Positions 34,911 to 43,985 of a stretch of DNA of 52,280 bases are shown piece after piece. The DNA is from Bacteroidia bacterium. GTDB taxonomy: Bacteria > Bacteroidota > Bacteroidia > AKYH767-A > OLB10. Every line of letters starts with the position of its first letter. Within the stretch, counting starts at the first letter, position 1. The notes beneath the pieces are model-generated. The model did not search any database and was not told the DNA's origin. It was given only the letters and a program-made list of their open reading frames with translations. The stretch lies in assembly GCA_023262505.1 (NCBI GenBank), contig JALRAP010000011.1, positions 1-52,280 on the forward strand. The letters run 5' to 3'. Both the position numbers and the translations under genes were made by a program.

Positions 34911-36701
34911 ATGGTTTTTGAGAAGGAACTCGGTCTTGAAATAGCCGATATTTTTAAGAATATTTTTGGAACTAATGTCGAGACCGACAAACTCGTTTTT
35001 CAAGCTACCAGGAAGGAATTCCCTGGCGATCTAACATTAGTAGTTTTCAATTTGTCCAAATCAGCAGGTAAAAAGCCGGAAGAAGTAGGGGAGTCAATCG
35101 GAAAAGAGCTGATCGCATCAGGCAATTGGGCATCTGGTTACAATGTCGTCAAGGGTTTTTTGAATATTGAAATAAAACCTGAACTATGGTTGGAGAGGTT
35201 TTACAAATCCCAAGAATTGACCTCCCCAAAACCAAGTACAGGCAAGCATATTTTAGTAGAATACAGTTCTCCAAACACCAATAAGCCTTTGCACTTGGGA
35301 CACATGCGTAACAACCTGCTTGGTTATGCGGTTGGTGAGATACTAAAACTGAATGGCAATAAAGTAACCAAGGTAAACATCATCAACGATCGCGGAATAC
35401 ATATCTGCAAGTCGATGCTGGCATGGAAGCTTTTTGGAAATGGCGAGACGCCTCAATCTTCAGGAATCAAGGGCGATCACCTAGTTGGTAAATACTACGT
35501 TGAATTCGACAAGCACTACAAAATAGAGGTAGGAAATCTGGTTGCCGGTGGTATGGACAAGGAAAGGGCGGAGAAAGATGCCCCTCTGATGGTTCAGGCT
35601 CGGAATATGCTACAAGATTGGGAGGCCGGGGATGTTGAGACATTGGATTTGTGGCGGCTCATGAACAGTTGGGTTTATGAAGGATTTGATATTACTTACA
35701 AGCGACTAGGTGTGGATTTCGACAAGCTCTACTATGAGTCTGAGACCTATATTCTGGGTAAAAAGATTGTTGATGAAGGGTTGCAAAAAGGGGTTTTTTA
35801 TCGTCGGCCCGACAATTCAGTTTGGGTTGATTTGAGAGGTGAGGGCCTTGACGAGAAGTTATTGTTGCGTTCGGATGGCACATCTGTGTACATGACCCAA
35901 GACCTAGGTACCGCGGTAAAGCGTCATGAGGATTTCGGATTTGATAGCATGGTCTATGTCGTGGGCAATGAACAGGATTATCATTTCAAGGTTCTTTTCC
36001 TGATTTTGTCTAAACTTGGATACGATTGGGCATCGAGGCTCTATCACTTGTCATATAATATGGTCGACCTTCCTTCGGGAAAAATGAAATCCAGGGAAGG
36101 CACGGTTGTGGATGCAGATGATTTAATGGATGAGATGGCTATTGAGGCCGAAAAAATCACACGGGAGTTGGGAAAGATTCAAAATCCTGATTCAGCTGAA
36201 TCCAAAATCTTATACAATCACATCGGCATGGGTGCTTTGAAGTATTTCCTTTTGAAGGTTGATCCCGAAAAAAGAATGCTATTCGATCCCAATGAGTCCA
36301 TTGATTTCAACGGTAACACCGGTCCGTTCATACAATACACCCACGCGCGCATAAAGTCGGTTCTTAGAAAAGCTGAGACCATGAATGGTTATGGGGATTA
36401 CGGTAAGTTCCAAAAGCCAGATGGGTGCTCTTTGAATGACAAAGAGAGGGAGTTGGTCAAAACAATCCTTGCATTTGATGAGGTTGCCCAGGATGCAGCT
36501 CAAAAGTTGTCTCCGGCTGTTATTTCCAATTATGTTTATGAATTGGCTAAAGCGTTCAACCAGTTTTACCATGACAATGTGATTGTTGATTCACAGGATC
36601 CTTTAACAAGTAAGTTTCGACTACATCTTTGTCATAAAACGGCAGCCGTTATTTCATTGGCGTTGTCATTGCTAGGTATTCATGCCCCTGAACAAATGTG
36701 A
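34911..36701 (+). CDS. argS: Arginyl-tRNA synthetase
   Basis: 596 aa from the ATG at 34911; a TTG at 34899 would overlap the arginase stop. Class I synthetase: the HIGH-type motif in NKPLHLGHMRNN (about 123-134), the KMSKS-type loop in GKMKSREGT (about 394-402), the N-terminal Add-1 region (about 1-100) and a C-terminal helical anticodon-binding domain (about 470-596). It charges tRNA-Arg in the cytoplasm. Being directly downstream of arginase may link protein-synthesis demand for arginine to its breakdown, but this is only inferred from position. Confidence 0.97.
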   Translation: MVFEKELGLEIADIFKNIFGTNVETDKLVFQATRKEFPGDLTLVVFNLSKSAGKKPEEVGESIGKELIASGNWASGYNVVKGFLNIEIKPELWLERFYKSQELTSPKPSTGKHILVEYSSPNTNKPLHLGHMRNNLLGYAVGEILKLNGNKVTKVNIINDRGIHICKSMLAWKLFGNGETPQSSGIKGDHLVGKYYVEFDKHYKIEVGNLVAGGMDKERAEKDAPLMVQARNMLQDWEAGDVETLDLWRLMNSWVYEGFDITYKRLGVDFDKLYYESETYILGKKIVDEGLQKGVFYRRPDNSVWVDLRGEGLDEKLLLRSDGTSVYMTQDLGTAVKRHEDFGFDSMVYVVGNEQDYHFKVLFLILSKLGYDWASRLYHLSYNMVDLPSGKMKSREGTVVDADDLMDEMAIEAEKITRELGKIQNPDSAESKILYNHIGMGALKYFLLKVDPEKRMLFDPNESIDFNGNTGPFIQYTHARIKSVLRKAETMNGYGDYGKFQKPDGCSLNDKERELVKTILAFDEVAQDAAQKLSPAVISNYVYELAKAFNQFYHDNVIVDSQDPLTSKFRLHLCHKTAAVISLALSLLGIHAPEQM

Positions 36702-36707
36702 TTTTGA

Positions 36708-37331
36708 ATGAGAAAGCTACTTTTGATATCAGTTCTATTAGGAATAGCAGTAGGGTCGGTGATTTCATCAATGGCTGATGTTAAACACACTTCCATTTCA
36801 AATTCATTTACTGGTTTTCCTGAGCTTAAATCGGGCGATCTAATCTTCAGATCAGGTAAAGGATTTGTTAGTGGTATGATGCGAAACACTTCTCTTCGTG
36901 ATCGTGCCTTCTCCCATGTAGGATTGGTTGTTGTAATGGATGGGAAACCGATGATTTACCATATGATGGAGAAAATGGAAAATGGGAAATCAATTTCAGG
37001 ATTGTGGTGCGAAAGTTTGAAGGATTTTTGCTCGGAAAGGGAAAACAGCCGAGTTTCTATTTATCGATATGCAAATCTAAACCGTAAGAGATCGCAGCTC
37101 GAAATGGATATGAAATCCCTAGTAGAACAAAAACCAACATTCGATGACCATTTCGATATCTCTTCCAATGACAAATTGTATTGTACGGAGTTTATTTGGA
37201 AACATGTTCTGAATCCTTCCGGGATACATATTCAAATCAGCCATACTGCTTCAGGGGATTTTGTTGGTTTAGACGACCTTTATTTGAATCCTTTCGCCAT
37301 CAAGATATTTGACATTAAATATGAATCATGA
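36708..37331 (+). CDS. YiiX/YebB-like NlpC/P60-type hydrolase, exported
   Basis: 207 aa, N-terminal hydrophobic segment (4-22), probably a signal peptide. The start of the mature domain reads ELKSGDLIFRSG, followed by SHVGLVVVMDG and YCTEFIW. This matches the YiiX-type members of the NlpC/P60 superfamily, in which the catalytic order may be permuted so that the Cys comes after the His. It could be a peptidoglycan or lipid hydrolase; the substrate is unknown. It lies 6 bases after argS and overlaps the next gene by 4 bases. Confidence 0.78.
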   Translation: MRKLLLISVLLGIAVGSVISSMADVKHTSISNSFTGFPELKSGDLIFRSGKGFVSGMMRNTSLRDRAFSHVGLVVVMDGKPMIYHMMEKMENGKSISGLWCESLKDFCSERENSRVSIYRYANLNRKRSQLEMDMKSLVEQKPTFDDHFDISSNDKLYCTEFIWKHVLNPSGIHIQISHTASGDFVGLDDLYLNPFAIKIFDIKYES

Positions 37332-37816
37332 ATAAACCGCTTTACAAGTTCGCCATTATCCTCTTAATTGCAATGTCCGGTTGCTCCAACGAAAACCCAT
37401 CTGATGTAGTGGTCGATTTTATCTATGCCGTAGAGAATAAGCATTTTGAAGATGCTCGGGAGCTTTCAACTCCCGACACTGACAAGCTCATAAATTTGCA
37501 GGAAAGCATCGCTAATTTATCTCAAGATTCCACACCGTTTGTTAAATCAAAAATCGAAATAATCGAAGAGCGTGTCATAGGTGATACAGCATATGTTAAA
37601 TTCGTAAGTGAGGAAGAAGACATGCCTACCACCATCAAGCTTGTAAAAACCGATGGAAACTGGCTTGTTCATATAACAAAAGAGGATATTACATTAAAAG
37701 CTGGAGCATCAGACGAGGAAGAGGAAGCAGGATTTTATGAGGAGGATGATTACACCGATATTGCCGGTGACTCATTGGGTCAATCATTGGTTGATTCTTT
37801 AGAAATTGGAAATTAA
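37328..37816 (+). CDS. DUF4878-like lipoprotein
   Basis: 162 aa with a lipobox MSGC (Cys19) and a compact domain (about 24-125) starting SDVVVDFIYAVENKHFEDA, which resembles DUF4878/NTF2-like lipoproteins. The last 35 residues are very acidic (DEEEEAGFYEEDDYTD). Function is unknown. It is coupled to the YiiX-like gene by an ATGA overlap, so the pair may act together at the cell surface or in the periplasm. Confidence 0.75.
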   Translation: MNKPLYKFAIILLIAMSGCSNENPSDVVVDFIYAVENKHFEDARELSTPDTDKLINLQESIANLSQDSTPFVKSKIEIIEERVIGDTAYVKFVSEEEDMPTTIKLVKTDGNWLVHITKEDITLKAGASDEEEEAGFYEEDDYTDIAGDSLGQSLVDSLEIGN

Positions 37817-37843
37817 CATTAATTAATAGTTTGATTTTAAATC

Positions 37844-39175
37844 ATGTTTGAAAATTTAAGTGATAAGCTAGATAGGGCCTTTAAAGTCCTGAAGGGACAA
37901 GGTAAGATTACCGAAATCAACGTAGCCGAAACCATGAAAGAGGTTCGGAAGGCATTGTTGGAAGCCGACGTGAATTATAAGGTTGCCAAAACTTTTGCAG
38001 ACAATGTCAAGGAAAAGGCATTAGGGCAAAACGTGTTGATTGCGGTTTCACCAAGCCAATTGATGGTGAAAATAGCGCATCAAGAATTGGCAGAACTCAT
38101 GGGAGGCACCATGACCGACATCAATCTAAAAGGTTCTCCTGCCATTATCCTCATGTCAGGCTTGCAAGGTTCGGGTAAAACCACCTTAAGCGGTAAATTG
38201 GCAAATTATGTAAAGAATAAAAAAGGGAAAAACCCTCTTTTGGTTGCTTGTGATGTATACCGTCCCGCTGCGGCCGATCAGCTGAAAGTACTTGGTGAGC
38301 AAATAGGCGTTACTGTCTATACCGAGCCAGGAAATACCAATCCCGTTTCGATTGCCAAGAATGCAATTGCTCTTGCGGTTCGGGAATCATATAATCCTGT
38401 GATTATTGATACCGCAGGCCGATTAGCAGTGGATGAAGCCATGATGGCTGAAATAGAATTGATCAAGAAATCTGTCAATCCATCCGAAACCCTGTTTGTT
38501 GTGGATGCTATGACCGGCCAAGATGCCGTTAACACAGCAAAGGCGTTCAATGACCGTATTGATTTTGATGGGGTGGTGCTCACTAAATTGGATGGCGACA
38601 CACGAGGCGGTGCGGCGTTATCTATTCGCTCGGTTGTAAACAAACCAATTAAGTTTGTTGGAACTGGCGAGAAGATGGAAGCGCTCGATGTCTTCTATCC
38701 GGAGCGTATGGCCGATCGTATTTTAGGGATGGGCGACATTGTCTCTCTGGTCGAAAGAGCACAAGAGCAATTTGATGAAAAACAAGCAGCTGAGCTCCAG
38801 AAAAAAATCGCCAAAAACAAATTTGATTTCAATGATTTCTTGTCTCAATTGGAGCAGATAAAAAAGATGGGAAATGTAAAGGATCTTTTAGGCATGATTC
38901 CCGGTGTAGGCAAAGCTGTTAAAGACCTGGACATTGATAACGATTCATTCAAAGGCGTTGAAGCTATAATCAGGTCTATGACTCCAGCCGAGCGTTCAGA
39001 GCCAGGATTGATCAATGGAAGCCGAAAAAAGAGGATTGCCATGGGAAGCGGTACGAATATTCAAGAAGTAAACCGTTTGATGAAGCAATTTGAGGACATG
39101 CGTAAAATGATGAAAGCATTCTCAGGAGGCAATGCTGCCAAATTGATGCGTAATATGCCAGTTAGAAAACAATAA
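37844..39175 (+). CDS. ffh: Signal recognition particle protein (Ffh)
   Basis: 443 aa. N domain (1-95), G domain with GLQGSGKTTL (about 107), a DVYRPAA box, DTAGRL and TKLDGD, and a Met-rich M domain at the C-terminus (about 310-443) that binds the signal sequence and 4.5S RNA. It directs membrane proteins to SecYEG together with FtsY. The Met-rich tail MRKMMKAF is retained. No 4.5S RNA gene was seen nearby. FolD follows by 9 bases, and a DUF4878-like gene precedes it. Confidence 0.97.
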   Translation: MFENLSDKLDRAFKVLKGQGKITEINVAETMKEVRKALLEADVNYKVAKTFADNVKEKALGQNVLIAVSPSQLMVKIAHQELAELMGGTMTDINLKGSPAIILMSGLQGSGKTTLSGKLANYVKNKKGKNPLLVACDVYRPAAADQLKVLGEQIGVTVYTEPGNTNPVSIAKNAIALAVRESYNPVIIDTAGRLAVDEAMMAEIELIKKSVNPSETLFVVDAMTGQDAVNTAKAFNDRIDFDGVVLTKLDGDTRGGAALSIRSVVNKPIKFVGTGEKMEALDVFYPERMADRILGMGDIVSLVERAQEQFDEKQAAELQKKIAKNKFDFNDFLSQLEQIKKMGNVKDLLGMIPGVGKAVKDLDIDNDSFKGVEAIIRSMTPAERSEPGLINGSRKKRIAMGSGTNIQEVNRLMKQFEDMRKMMKAFSGGNAAKLMRNMPVRKQ

Positions 39176-39184
39176 TTGATTTCA

Positions 39185-40066
39185 ATGAAAATATTAGATG
39201 GGAAGTCGCTTTCCGAATTGATCAAAAAGGAAATCCAATCTGAAGTTGCGTCTATAGTGGCTAGCGGAAAAAAGGCCCCGCATTTGGCTGCCATTCTTGT
39301 TGGCACGGATGGCGCTTCTGAAACCTACGTCGGAAGCAAGGTCAAAACTTGTGGTGAAATCGGTTTTGGTTCAACGTTGATCAGATACGATTCAAGCGTT
39401 ACCGAAAGCGAACTATTGGAAAAGATTCATGAGATTAATTCCAATCCGGAAATAGACGGTTTGATAGTTCAAAGCCCTCTACCTCGCCATATTTCATTTG
39501 AAAAGGTGACCGAAACCATACATCCTTCAAAAGACGTAGACGGTTTTCACCCTGTTAACTCCGGTCGTTTGATGCAAGGTAAACCTTCCTTTGTGGCAGC
39601 TACACCTAAAGGAATTATCACCTTATTGGATCGTTATGGAATTGAAACCTCTGGGAAAAAGTGCGTGGTAATCGGTCGATCCAACATCGTAGGAATGCCA
39701 ATGAGCATACTTATGGCCCGCAATTCGAAACCTGGTAATGCAACCGTTACTATCTGTCACAGTAAAACCAGCGACTTGAAATCTTATTGTTTGGAGGCTG
39801 ATATAATCATCGCGGCTTTAGGAAAACCCGGTTTTCTGAAGGGAGATCATGTTAAAGAAGGAGCTGTTGTGGTTGACGTCGGTATTACCCGAGTTGCGGA
39901 TGCGACGAAGAAATCCGGCTTTAGATTGCAAGGAGATATTGATTTCGATGAGGTGGCTCCAAAATGCAGTTGGATCACCCCTGTGCCAGGTGGGGTAGGA
40001 CCCATGACCATCGTGGGGTTATTGCAAAATACCTTGATGGCCTCCAAGAAAGAAATTCTTTTTTAA
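39185..40066 (+). CDS. folD: Methylenetetrahydrofolate dehydrogenase / cyclohydrolase
   Basis: 293 aa from the ATG at 39185, 9 bases after ffh. The family blocks YVGSKVKTC (with the catalytic Lys), SPLPRHI, a cofactor loop GRSNIVGMP, and the C-terminal DIDFDEV and [11 protein letters not shown] are all present. It oxidises 5,10-methylene-THF and hydrolyses the methenyl form to 10-formyl-THF. An alternative TTG at 39176 would overlap no gene but adds only 3 residues. It belongs to a plus-strand run ffh-folD-queE with gaps of about 8-9 bases. Confidence 0.95.
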   Translation: MKILDGKSLSELIKKEIQSEVASIVASGKKAPHLAAILVGTDGASETYVGSKVKTCGEIGFGSTLIRYDSSVTESELLEKIHEINSNPEIDGLIVQSPLPRHISFEKVTETIHPSKDVDGFHPVNSGRLMQGKPSFVAATPKGIITLLDRYGIETSGKKCVVIGRSNIVGMPMSILMARNSKPGNATVTICHSKTSDLKSYCLEADIIIAALGKPGFLKGDHVKEGAVVVDVGITRVADATKKSGFRLQGDIDFDEVAPKCSWITPVPGGVGPMTIVGLLQNTLMASKKEILF

Positions 40067-40073
40067 CCGCTCT

Positions 40074-40688
40074 ATGGTAGTTTCTTCTACGTCTGTTCTT
40101 CCAGTTATGGAGTCCTTTTACACCATTCAAGGGGAGGGCGCTCATACCGGTAAAGCCGCATTTTTTATCCGTTTGGCCGGATGCGACGTTGGATGCACTT
40201 GGTGTGATGTAAAAGGTTCTTGGAACGCAGAGGAACACCCATCTATACCTATTCATAAATTGTTGGCTGATTCTTTGCTTCATCCAGCCGATATAGTTGT
40301 AATCACCGGTGGCGAGCCTTGTATGTATGATTTAAGTGAGCTGTTAAACGGGTTACGCCAATCTGGTAAGCAGTCTCATATTGAGACTTCAGGTGCATAT
40401 AAGCTTCGAGGTGAAGCGGACTGGGTCTGTGTTTCTCCGAAAAAGTTTAAGAAACCATTGCCTGAAATGATTTCCTTGGCTGATGAACTTAAAGTAGTGG
40501 TTTACCATCCCTCTGATTTGGAATGGGCTGAATCATTTTTAAAGGACGTTAAACCATCGTGCCAGTTATTTCTGCAGCCCGAGTTTGGTAAATCCAATAA
40601 AATGGCACAATTGATCGTTGAGTACGTGAAAAATAATCCAATTTGGCGTATTTCACTCCAAACTCACAAAACCTTGGACATTCCATGA
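40074..40688 (+). CDS. queE: 7-carboxy-7-deazaguanine synthase
   Basis: 204 aa radical SAM enzyme. The cluster motif CDVGCTWC has the C-x3-C-x2-C spacing of radical SAM proteins, and FYTIQGEGAHTG upstream is the QueE N-terminal block. VITGGEPCMY is the GGE motif for SAM binding. It makes the queuosine/preQ0 precursor ring; the other que genes are not in the window. The stop codon overlaps the next gene's ATG. Confidence 0.93.
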   Translation: MVVSSTSVLPVMESFYTIQGEGAHTGKAAFFIRLAGCDVGCTWCDVKGSWNAEEHPSIPIHKLLADSLLHPADIVVITGGEPCMYDLSELLNGLRQSGKQSHIETSGAYKLRGEADWVCVSPKKFKKPLPEMISLADELKVVVYHPSDLEWAESFLKDVKPSCQLFLQPEFGKSNKMAQLIVEYVKNNPIWRISLQTHKTLDIP

Positions 40689-42634
40689 TCGCCTCCAAAG
40701 CCAAAACCTATATTCTTGGACTGTTTTTGCTTACTTTTTTTCAGTTTCAAGCTTACGGGCAAAAGACCTATTCAACATCCAATTCACAGGCAATCCGTTT
40801 TTATGAATCTGCATTGGAATACTATGACAAGAGTTTGAATGAAAAAGCCAAGATTGAATTGGAAAAGGCCATCAAGAAAGATTCAGGATTCATAGAGCCC
40901 TATCTAATTCTGGCTGATTTGGCCATCGAATCCCGAAAATATGATGAGGCTATTCTCAATTACAAGAAAGTCATTACAATCAATCCGACGTTTTATCCGA
41001 CAGCCTATTATACTCTGGCAGCCATAGAATTCAAAACAGGAAAATATGCGGATGCATTAAGGCATTATGAGAGTTATAAAACCGTTCCCGGGACTAAGCC
41101 GGAGCTTTTAAGCTTAAGTGACTTTCGTATTTCCTGTTGCAAATTCGCTTTAGAAGCCATCAAATCACCCGTTGAATTTGATCCGAAAAACTTAGGAAGT
41201 GGAGTCAATAGTCCATATGACGAATATTTCCCATCCATCACGGTTGATGACGAGACCATGATATTTACTCGCAATCGTCCAGAGACACAAGGGTCTAACC
41301 GTTATCACGAGGATTTTTACATAGCCAATCGAAAAGGAGAAATTTGGGACCTGGCAAAGAACGCTGGTGGTAGTTTGAATACTTATGGAAACGAGGGTGT
41401 TCCTTGTTATTCCTCAGATGGGAAAGTCTTGTTTTTCGCTGCTTGCCAACGTAATGACGGCAAAGGGTCCTGCGATTTATATTACTCCGCATTGCGTAAA
41501 GATGGGTGGACAAAACCATTGAACCTCGGTGGTCCGGTAAACACTACGCTTTGGGAGTCACAACCGTCCTTCTCCAGCGATGGCCGAACCTTGTATTTCA
41601 TTCGGGGAAGAATCACAGGCACGGGCATACGTGAGCAGGATATCTATGTTTCGAGAATTGGCGACGATCGGAAGTGGAGTGAGCCTGCAAAATTGCCTTC
41701 CAATATAAATACATCCGAGGAAGAGGAATTCGTTTATATCCACCCTGATGACCAAACCTTGTATTTCTCTTCAGACGGTCATGTTGGTATGGGAGGATTG
41801 GACATTTATGTTTCAAGGCGTAGACCCGACGGCTCCTGGGGTGATCCTGTGAATTTGGGTTATCCTATAAACACTTATGATGATGAGCGAGGCTTGTTGG
41901 TTGGACCACGCGGAGATGTTGCCTATATCTCATCAGATAGACCAGGTGGCGAAGGTGGATTGGATTTGTATAGTTTTAGGCTCCATAAGGCTGCTAGACC
42001 TGTCGCCACAAGTTTTGTGAAAGGAGTTGTGGTGGATGCCAACAATGGATCCAAGCTTTCGTCATCCTATGAAATCATTGACTTGGAGTCGGGCAAAACC
42101 ATTGTTAAATCAGGGACTGAAGAATCAGTTGGCACATTCCTGGCCACCTTGCCTATTGGAAAGGATTATTTATTGAATGTGAGCAAAGAAGGTTATCTGT
42201 TTTATTCGGATAACTTCTCTTGCAAGGATTCCAAATCTAGTAACAAACCCTATGTCTTGGATATAAAACTAGAGCCAGTTACGGTTGGTTCCAAAGTGGT
42301 TCTCAAGAACGTGTTTTTTCCTACAAATAGCTTTGAACTGCAAAAGGAGTCTTTTACCGAATTGGATAAATTGGTTTCATTCATGAAAAAAAATCCAAAT
42401 GTGGTAATAGAGGTTTCCGGCCATACGGATAACATAGGCGATAAAAAATCGAATCTGATATTGTCAAACAACCGCGCAAAATCAGTTACGGATTATCTCA
42501 AAAGCAAAGGGATTGAAAGTGCGAGGATGACATCCATAGGTTTGGGAGACTCCAAGCCTATCGCCGATAATGGGACAGACGAAGGAAGGGCAAGTAATAG
42601 GCGAACCGAGTTTCGAATCACTTCAGTGAAGTGA
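40685..42634 (+). CDS. OmpA family protein with TPR, propeller and CRD domains (PorE-like)
   Basis: 649 aa from the ATG at 40685, which overlaps the queE stop; starting 42 bases earlier would give no signal peptide. Order: signal peptide (to about 26, cleavage after QAYGQ), TPR repeats (about 30-140), PD40 beta-propeller (about 170-420), carboxypeptidase-like domain (about 430-520), OmpA C-terminal peptidoglycan-binding domain (about 540-649, with NNRAKSVTDYLKSKGI). This is the four-module layout of PorE, a T9SS component that binds peptidoglycan. No lipobox Cys was seen here, so whether it is the true PorE or one of its paralogues is open. Confidence 0.85.
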   Translation: MIASKAKTYILGLFLLTFFQFQAYGQKTYSTSNSQAIRFYESALEYYDKSLNEKAKIELEKAIKKDSGFIEPYLILADLAIESRKYDEAILNYKKVITINPTFYPTAYYTLAAIEFKTGKYADALRHYESYKTVPGTKPELLSLSDFRISCCKFALEAIKSPVEFDPKNLGSGVNSPYDEYFPSITVDDETMIFTRNRPETQGSNRYHEDFYIANRKGEIWDLAKNAGGSLNTYGNEGVPCYSSDGKVLFFAACQRNDGKGSCDLYYSALRKDGWTKPLNLGGPVNTTLWESQPSFSSDGRTLYFIRGRITGTGIREQDIYVSRIGDDRKWSEPAKLPSNINTSEEEEFVYIHPDDQTLYFSSDGHVGMGGLDIYVSRRRPDGSWGDPVNLGYPINTYDDERGLLVGPRGDVAYISSDRPGGEGGLDLYSFRLHKAARPVATSFVKGVVVDANNGSKLSSSYEIIDLESGKTIVKSGTEESVGTFLATLPIGKDYLLNVSKEGYLFYSDNFSCKDSKSSNKPYVLDIKLEPVTVGSKVVLKNVFFPTNSFELQKESFTELDKLVSFMKKNPNVVIEVSGHTDNIGDKKSNLILSNNRAKSVTDYLKSKGIESARMTSIGLGDSKPIADNGTDEGRASNRRTEFRITSVK

Positions 42635-42648
42635 GTTAAAGTACAGGT

Positions 42649-43926
42649 TTAGCCAAAGAAGGGTTCCATCAAAATGTAGGAGAATGCTCCTGCGAGGTAT
42701 CCAATCAATGCATACAAGCTTACATTTTTAAGATACCAAATGAAGTCGATTTTCTCCATTCCCATGGCAGCTACACCGGCCGCTGATCCGATTATCAGGC
42801 AACTTCCTCCAGTTCCACAACAATATGCAAGAAACTCCCAGAGATAGTGGTCTGTTGGGAAAGTCGCCAAATCATACATGCCCATGCTTGCCGCTACCAA
42901 TGGAACGTTGTCAATGATGGAGGACAGGAGTCCAAGTAAAACAACGATGACATTCAAGTCGCCAACCGATTTATCAAGCCAATTGGCTGCATGTTTCAGT
43001 AATCCGGTGCTTTCTAAGCTGGCTACTGCCACCAAAATGCCAAGGAAAAACAGAATGCTTGACGTGTCGATTCGTTCCAATGCTCTAGTAACGCTAAGGC
43101 TGCTTTTATGGTGTGGCTGTTTTTTTCTATGAATCAATTCGGTCATGACCCACATCACTCCCAAACCTAATAAAATACCCAAGAAAGGAGGGAGGTGGGT
43201 AAGTGTTTTGAATATTGGAACCATTATCAAACTGGTAATTCCGACAGTGAAAACCAATGTGCTTTCTGATGAGGAAATGGAAGTCTTCTGGTCTTCTTGA
43301 TTCATTAACCCTGTTTCATGTCCTTTGAATTTTGAGGTTAATAGTATTAGAGGTAACAAAAGGCAGATTAAACTAGGTATGATAAGCTTTAAAATAATAT
43401 TCGCGGGAGTGATTTGTCCACCTATCCAAAGCATGGTAGTGGTAACATCTCCAATTGGCGACCAAGCTCCGCCAGCGTTGGCTGCTATCACAATCATTCC
43501 TACGGTGAGTAGGCGTTCTTGACGATTGTGCAATAATTTCCTCGTTAGGGATGTCATTACTATGGCTGTAGTAAGGTTATCTAAAACCGCTGAAAGGAAG
43601 AATGTGATTAGGCTGATAATCCAAAGAATCTTGCGCTTATCGGTGGTTTTGATCCGACTTGTGATGGTTTCAAAACCGTTGTGAGCATCTATGAGCTCAA
43701 CGATGGTCATGGCTCCGAGCAGGAAAAACAAGATTCCGGCAATATCAGATAAATGCTCTGACAGGTGGTGGTTTACGGATTCAACGTCTCCAGAAAAAAC
43801 CGCATAAATGGTCCAGCATAATACGCCTGTAAGTATGGCAGAGGCAGCTTTGTTGATGTTGAAAGGATGCTCGAGGGCGATGATCAGATAGCCAACGATA
43901 AACACTACGGCAAGCAAGATTTCCAT
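42649..43926 (-). CDS. nhaD: Sodium:proton antiporter, NhaD family
   Basis: 425 aa, about 11-12 hydrophobic helices. Long conserved stretches of NhaD are visible: a HLSDIAGILFFLLGAMTIVEL segment, the AGGAWSPIGDVTTTMLWIGG region (with the Asp that carries cations), and DNVPLVAASMGMYDL. It exchanges Na+ or Li+ for H+ at the inner membrane for salt and pH balance, which fits a marine or saline habitat. A promoter-like TACATTTG lies upstream at 43947-43954. The gene follows the FAD oxidoreductase on the same strand by 59 bases. Confidence 0.92.
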   Translation of the reverse strand: MEILLAVVFIVGYLIIALEHPFNINKAASAILTGVLCWTIYAVFSGDVESVNHHLSEHLSDIAGILFFLLGAMTIVELIDAHNGFETITSRIKTTDKRKILWIISLITFFLSAVLDNLTTAIVMTSLTRKLLHNRQERLLTVGMIVIAANAGGAWSPIGDVTTTMLWIGGQITPANIILKLIIPSLICLLLPLILLTSKFKGHETGLMNQEDQKTSISSSESTLVFTVGITSLIMVPIFKTLTHLPPFLGILLGLGVMWVMTELIHRKKQPHHKSSLSVTRALERIDTSSILFFLGILVAVASLESTGLLKHAANWLDKSVGDLNVIVVLLGLLSSIIDNVPLVAASMGMYDLATFPTDHYLWEFLAYCCGTGGSCLIIGSAAGVAAMGMEKIDFIWYLKNVSLYALIGYLAGAFSYILMEPFFG

Positions 43927-43946
43927 GGTATCGGATTTTAAAGGCT

Positions 43947-43954
43947 CAAATGTA
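43947..43954 (-). promoter_or_regulatory. Probable -7 box for nhaD
   Basis: On the minus strand TACATTTG matches TAnnTTTG exactly, 20 bases before the nhaD ATG at 43926. No TTG at the usual -33 distance was found. Confidence 0.45.
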
Positions 43955-43985
43955 GGAAATGTGGATATGCAGATTTAGCCGCCCA

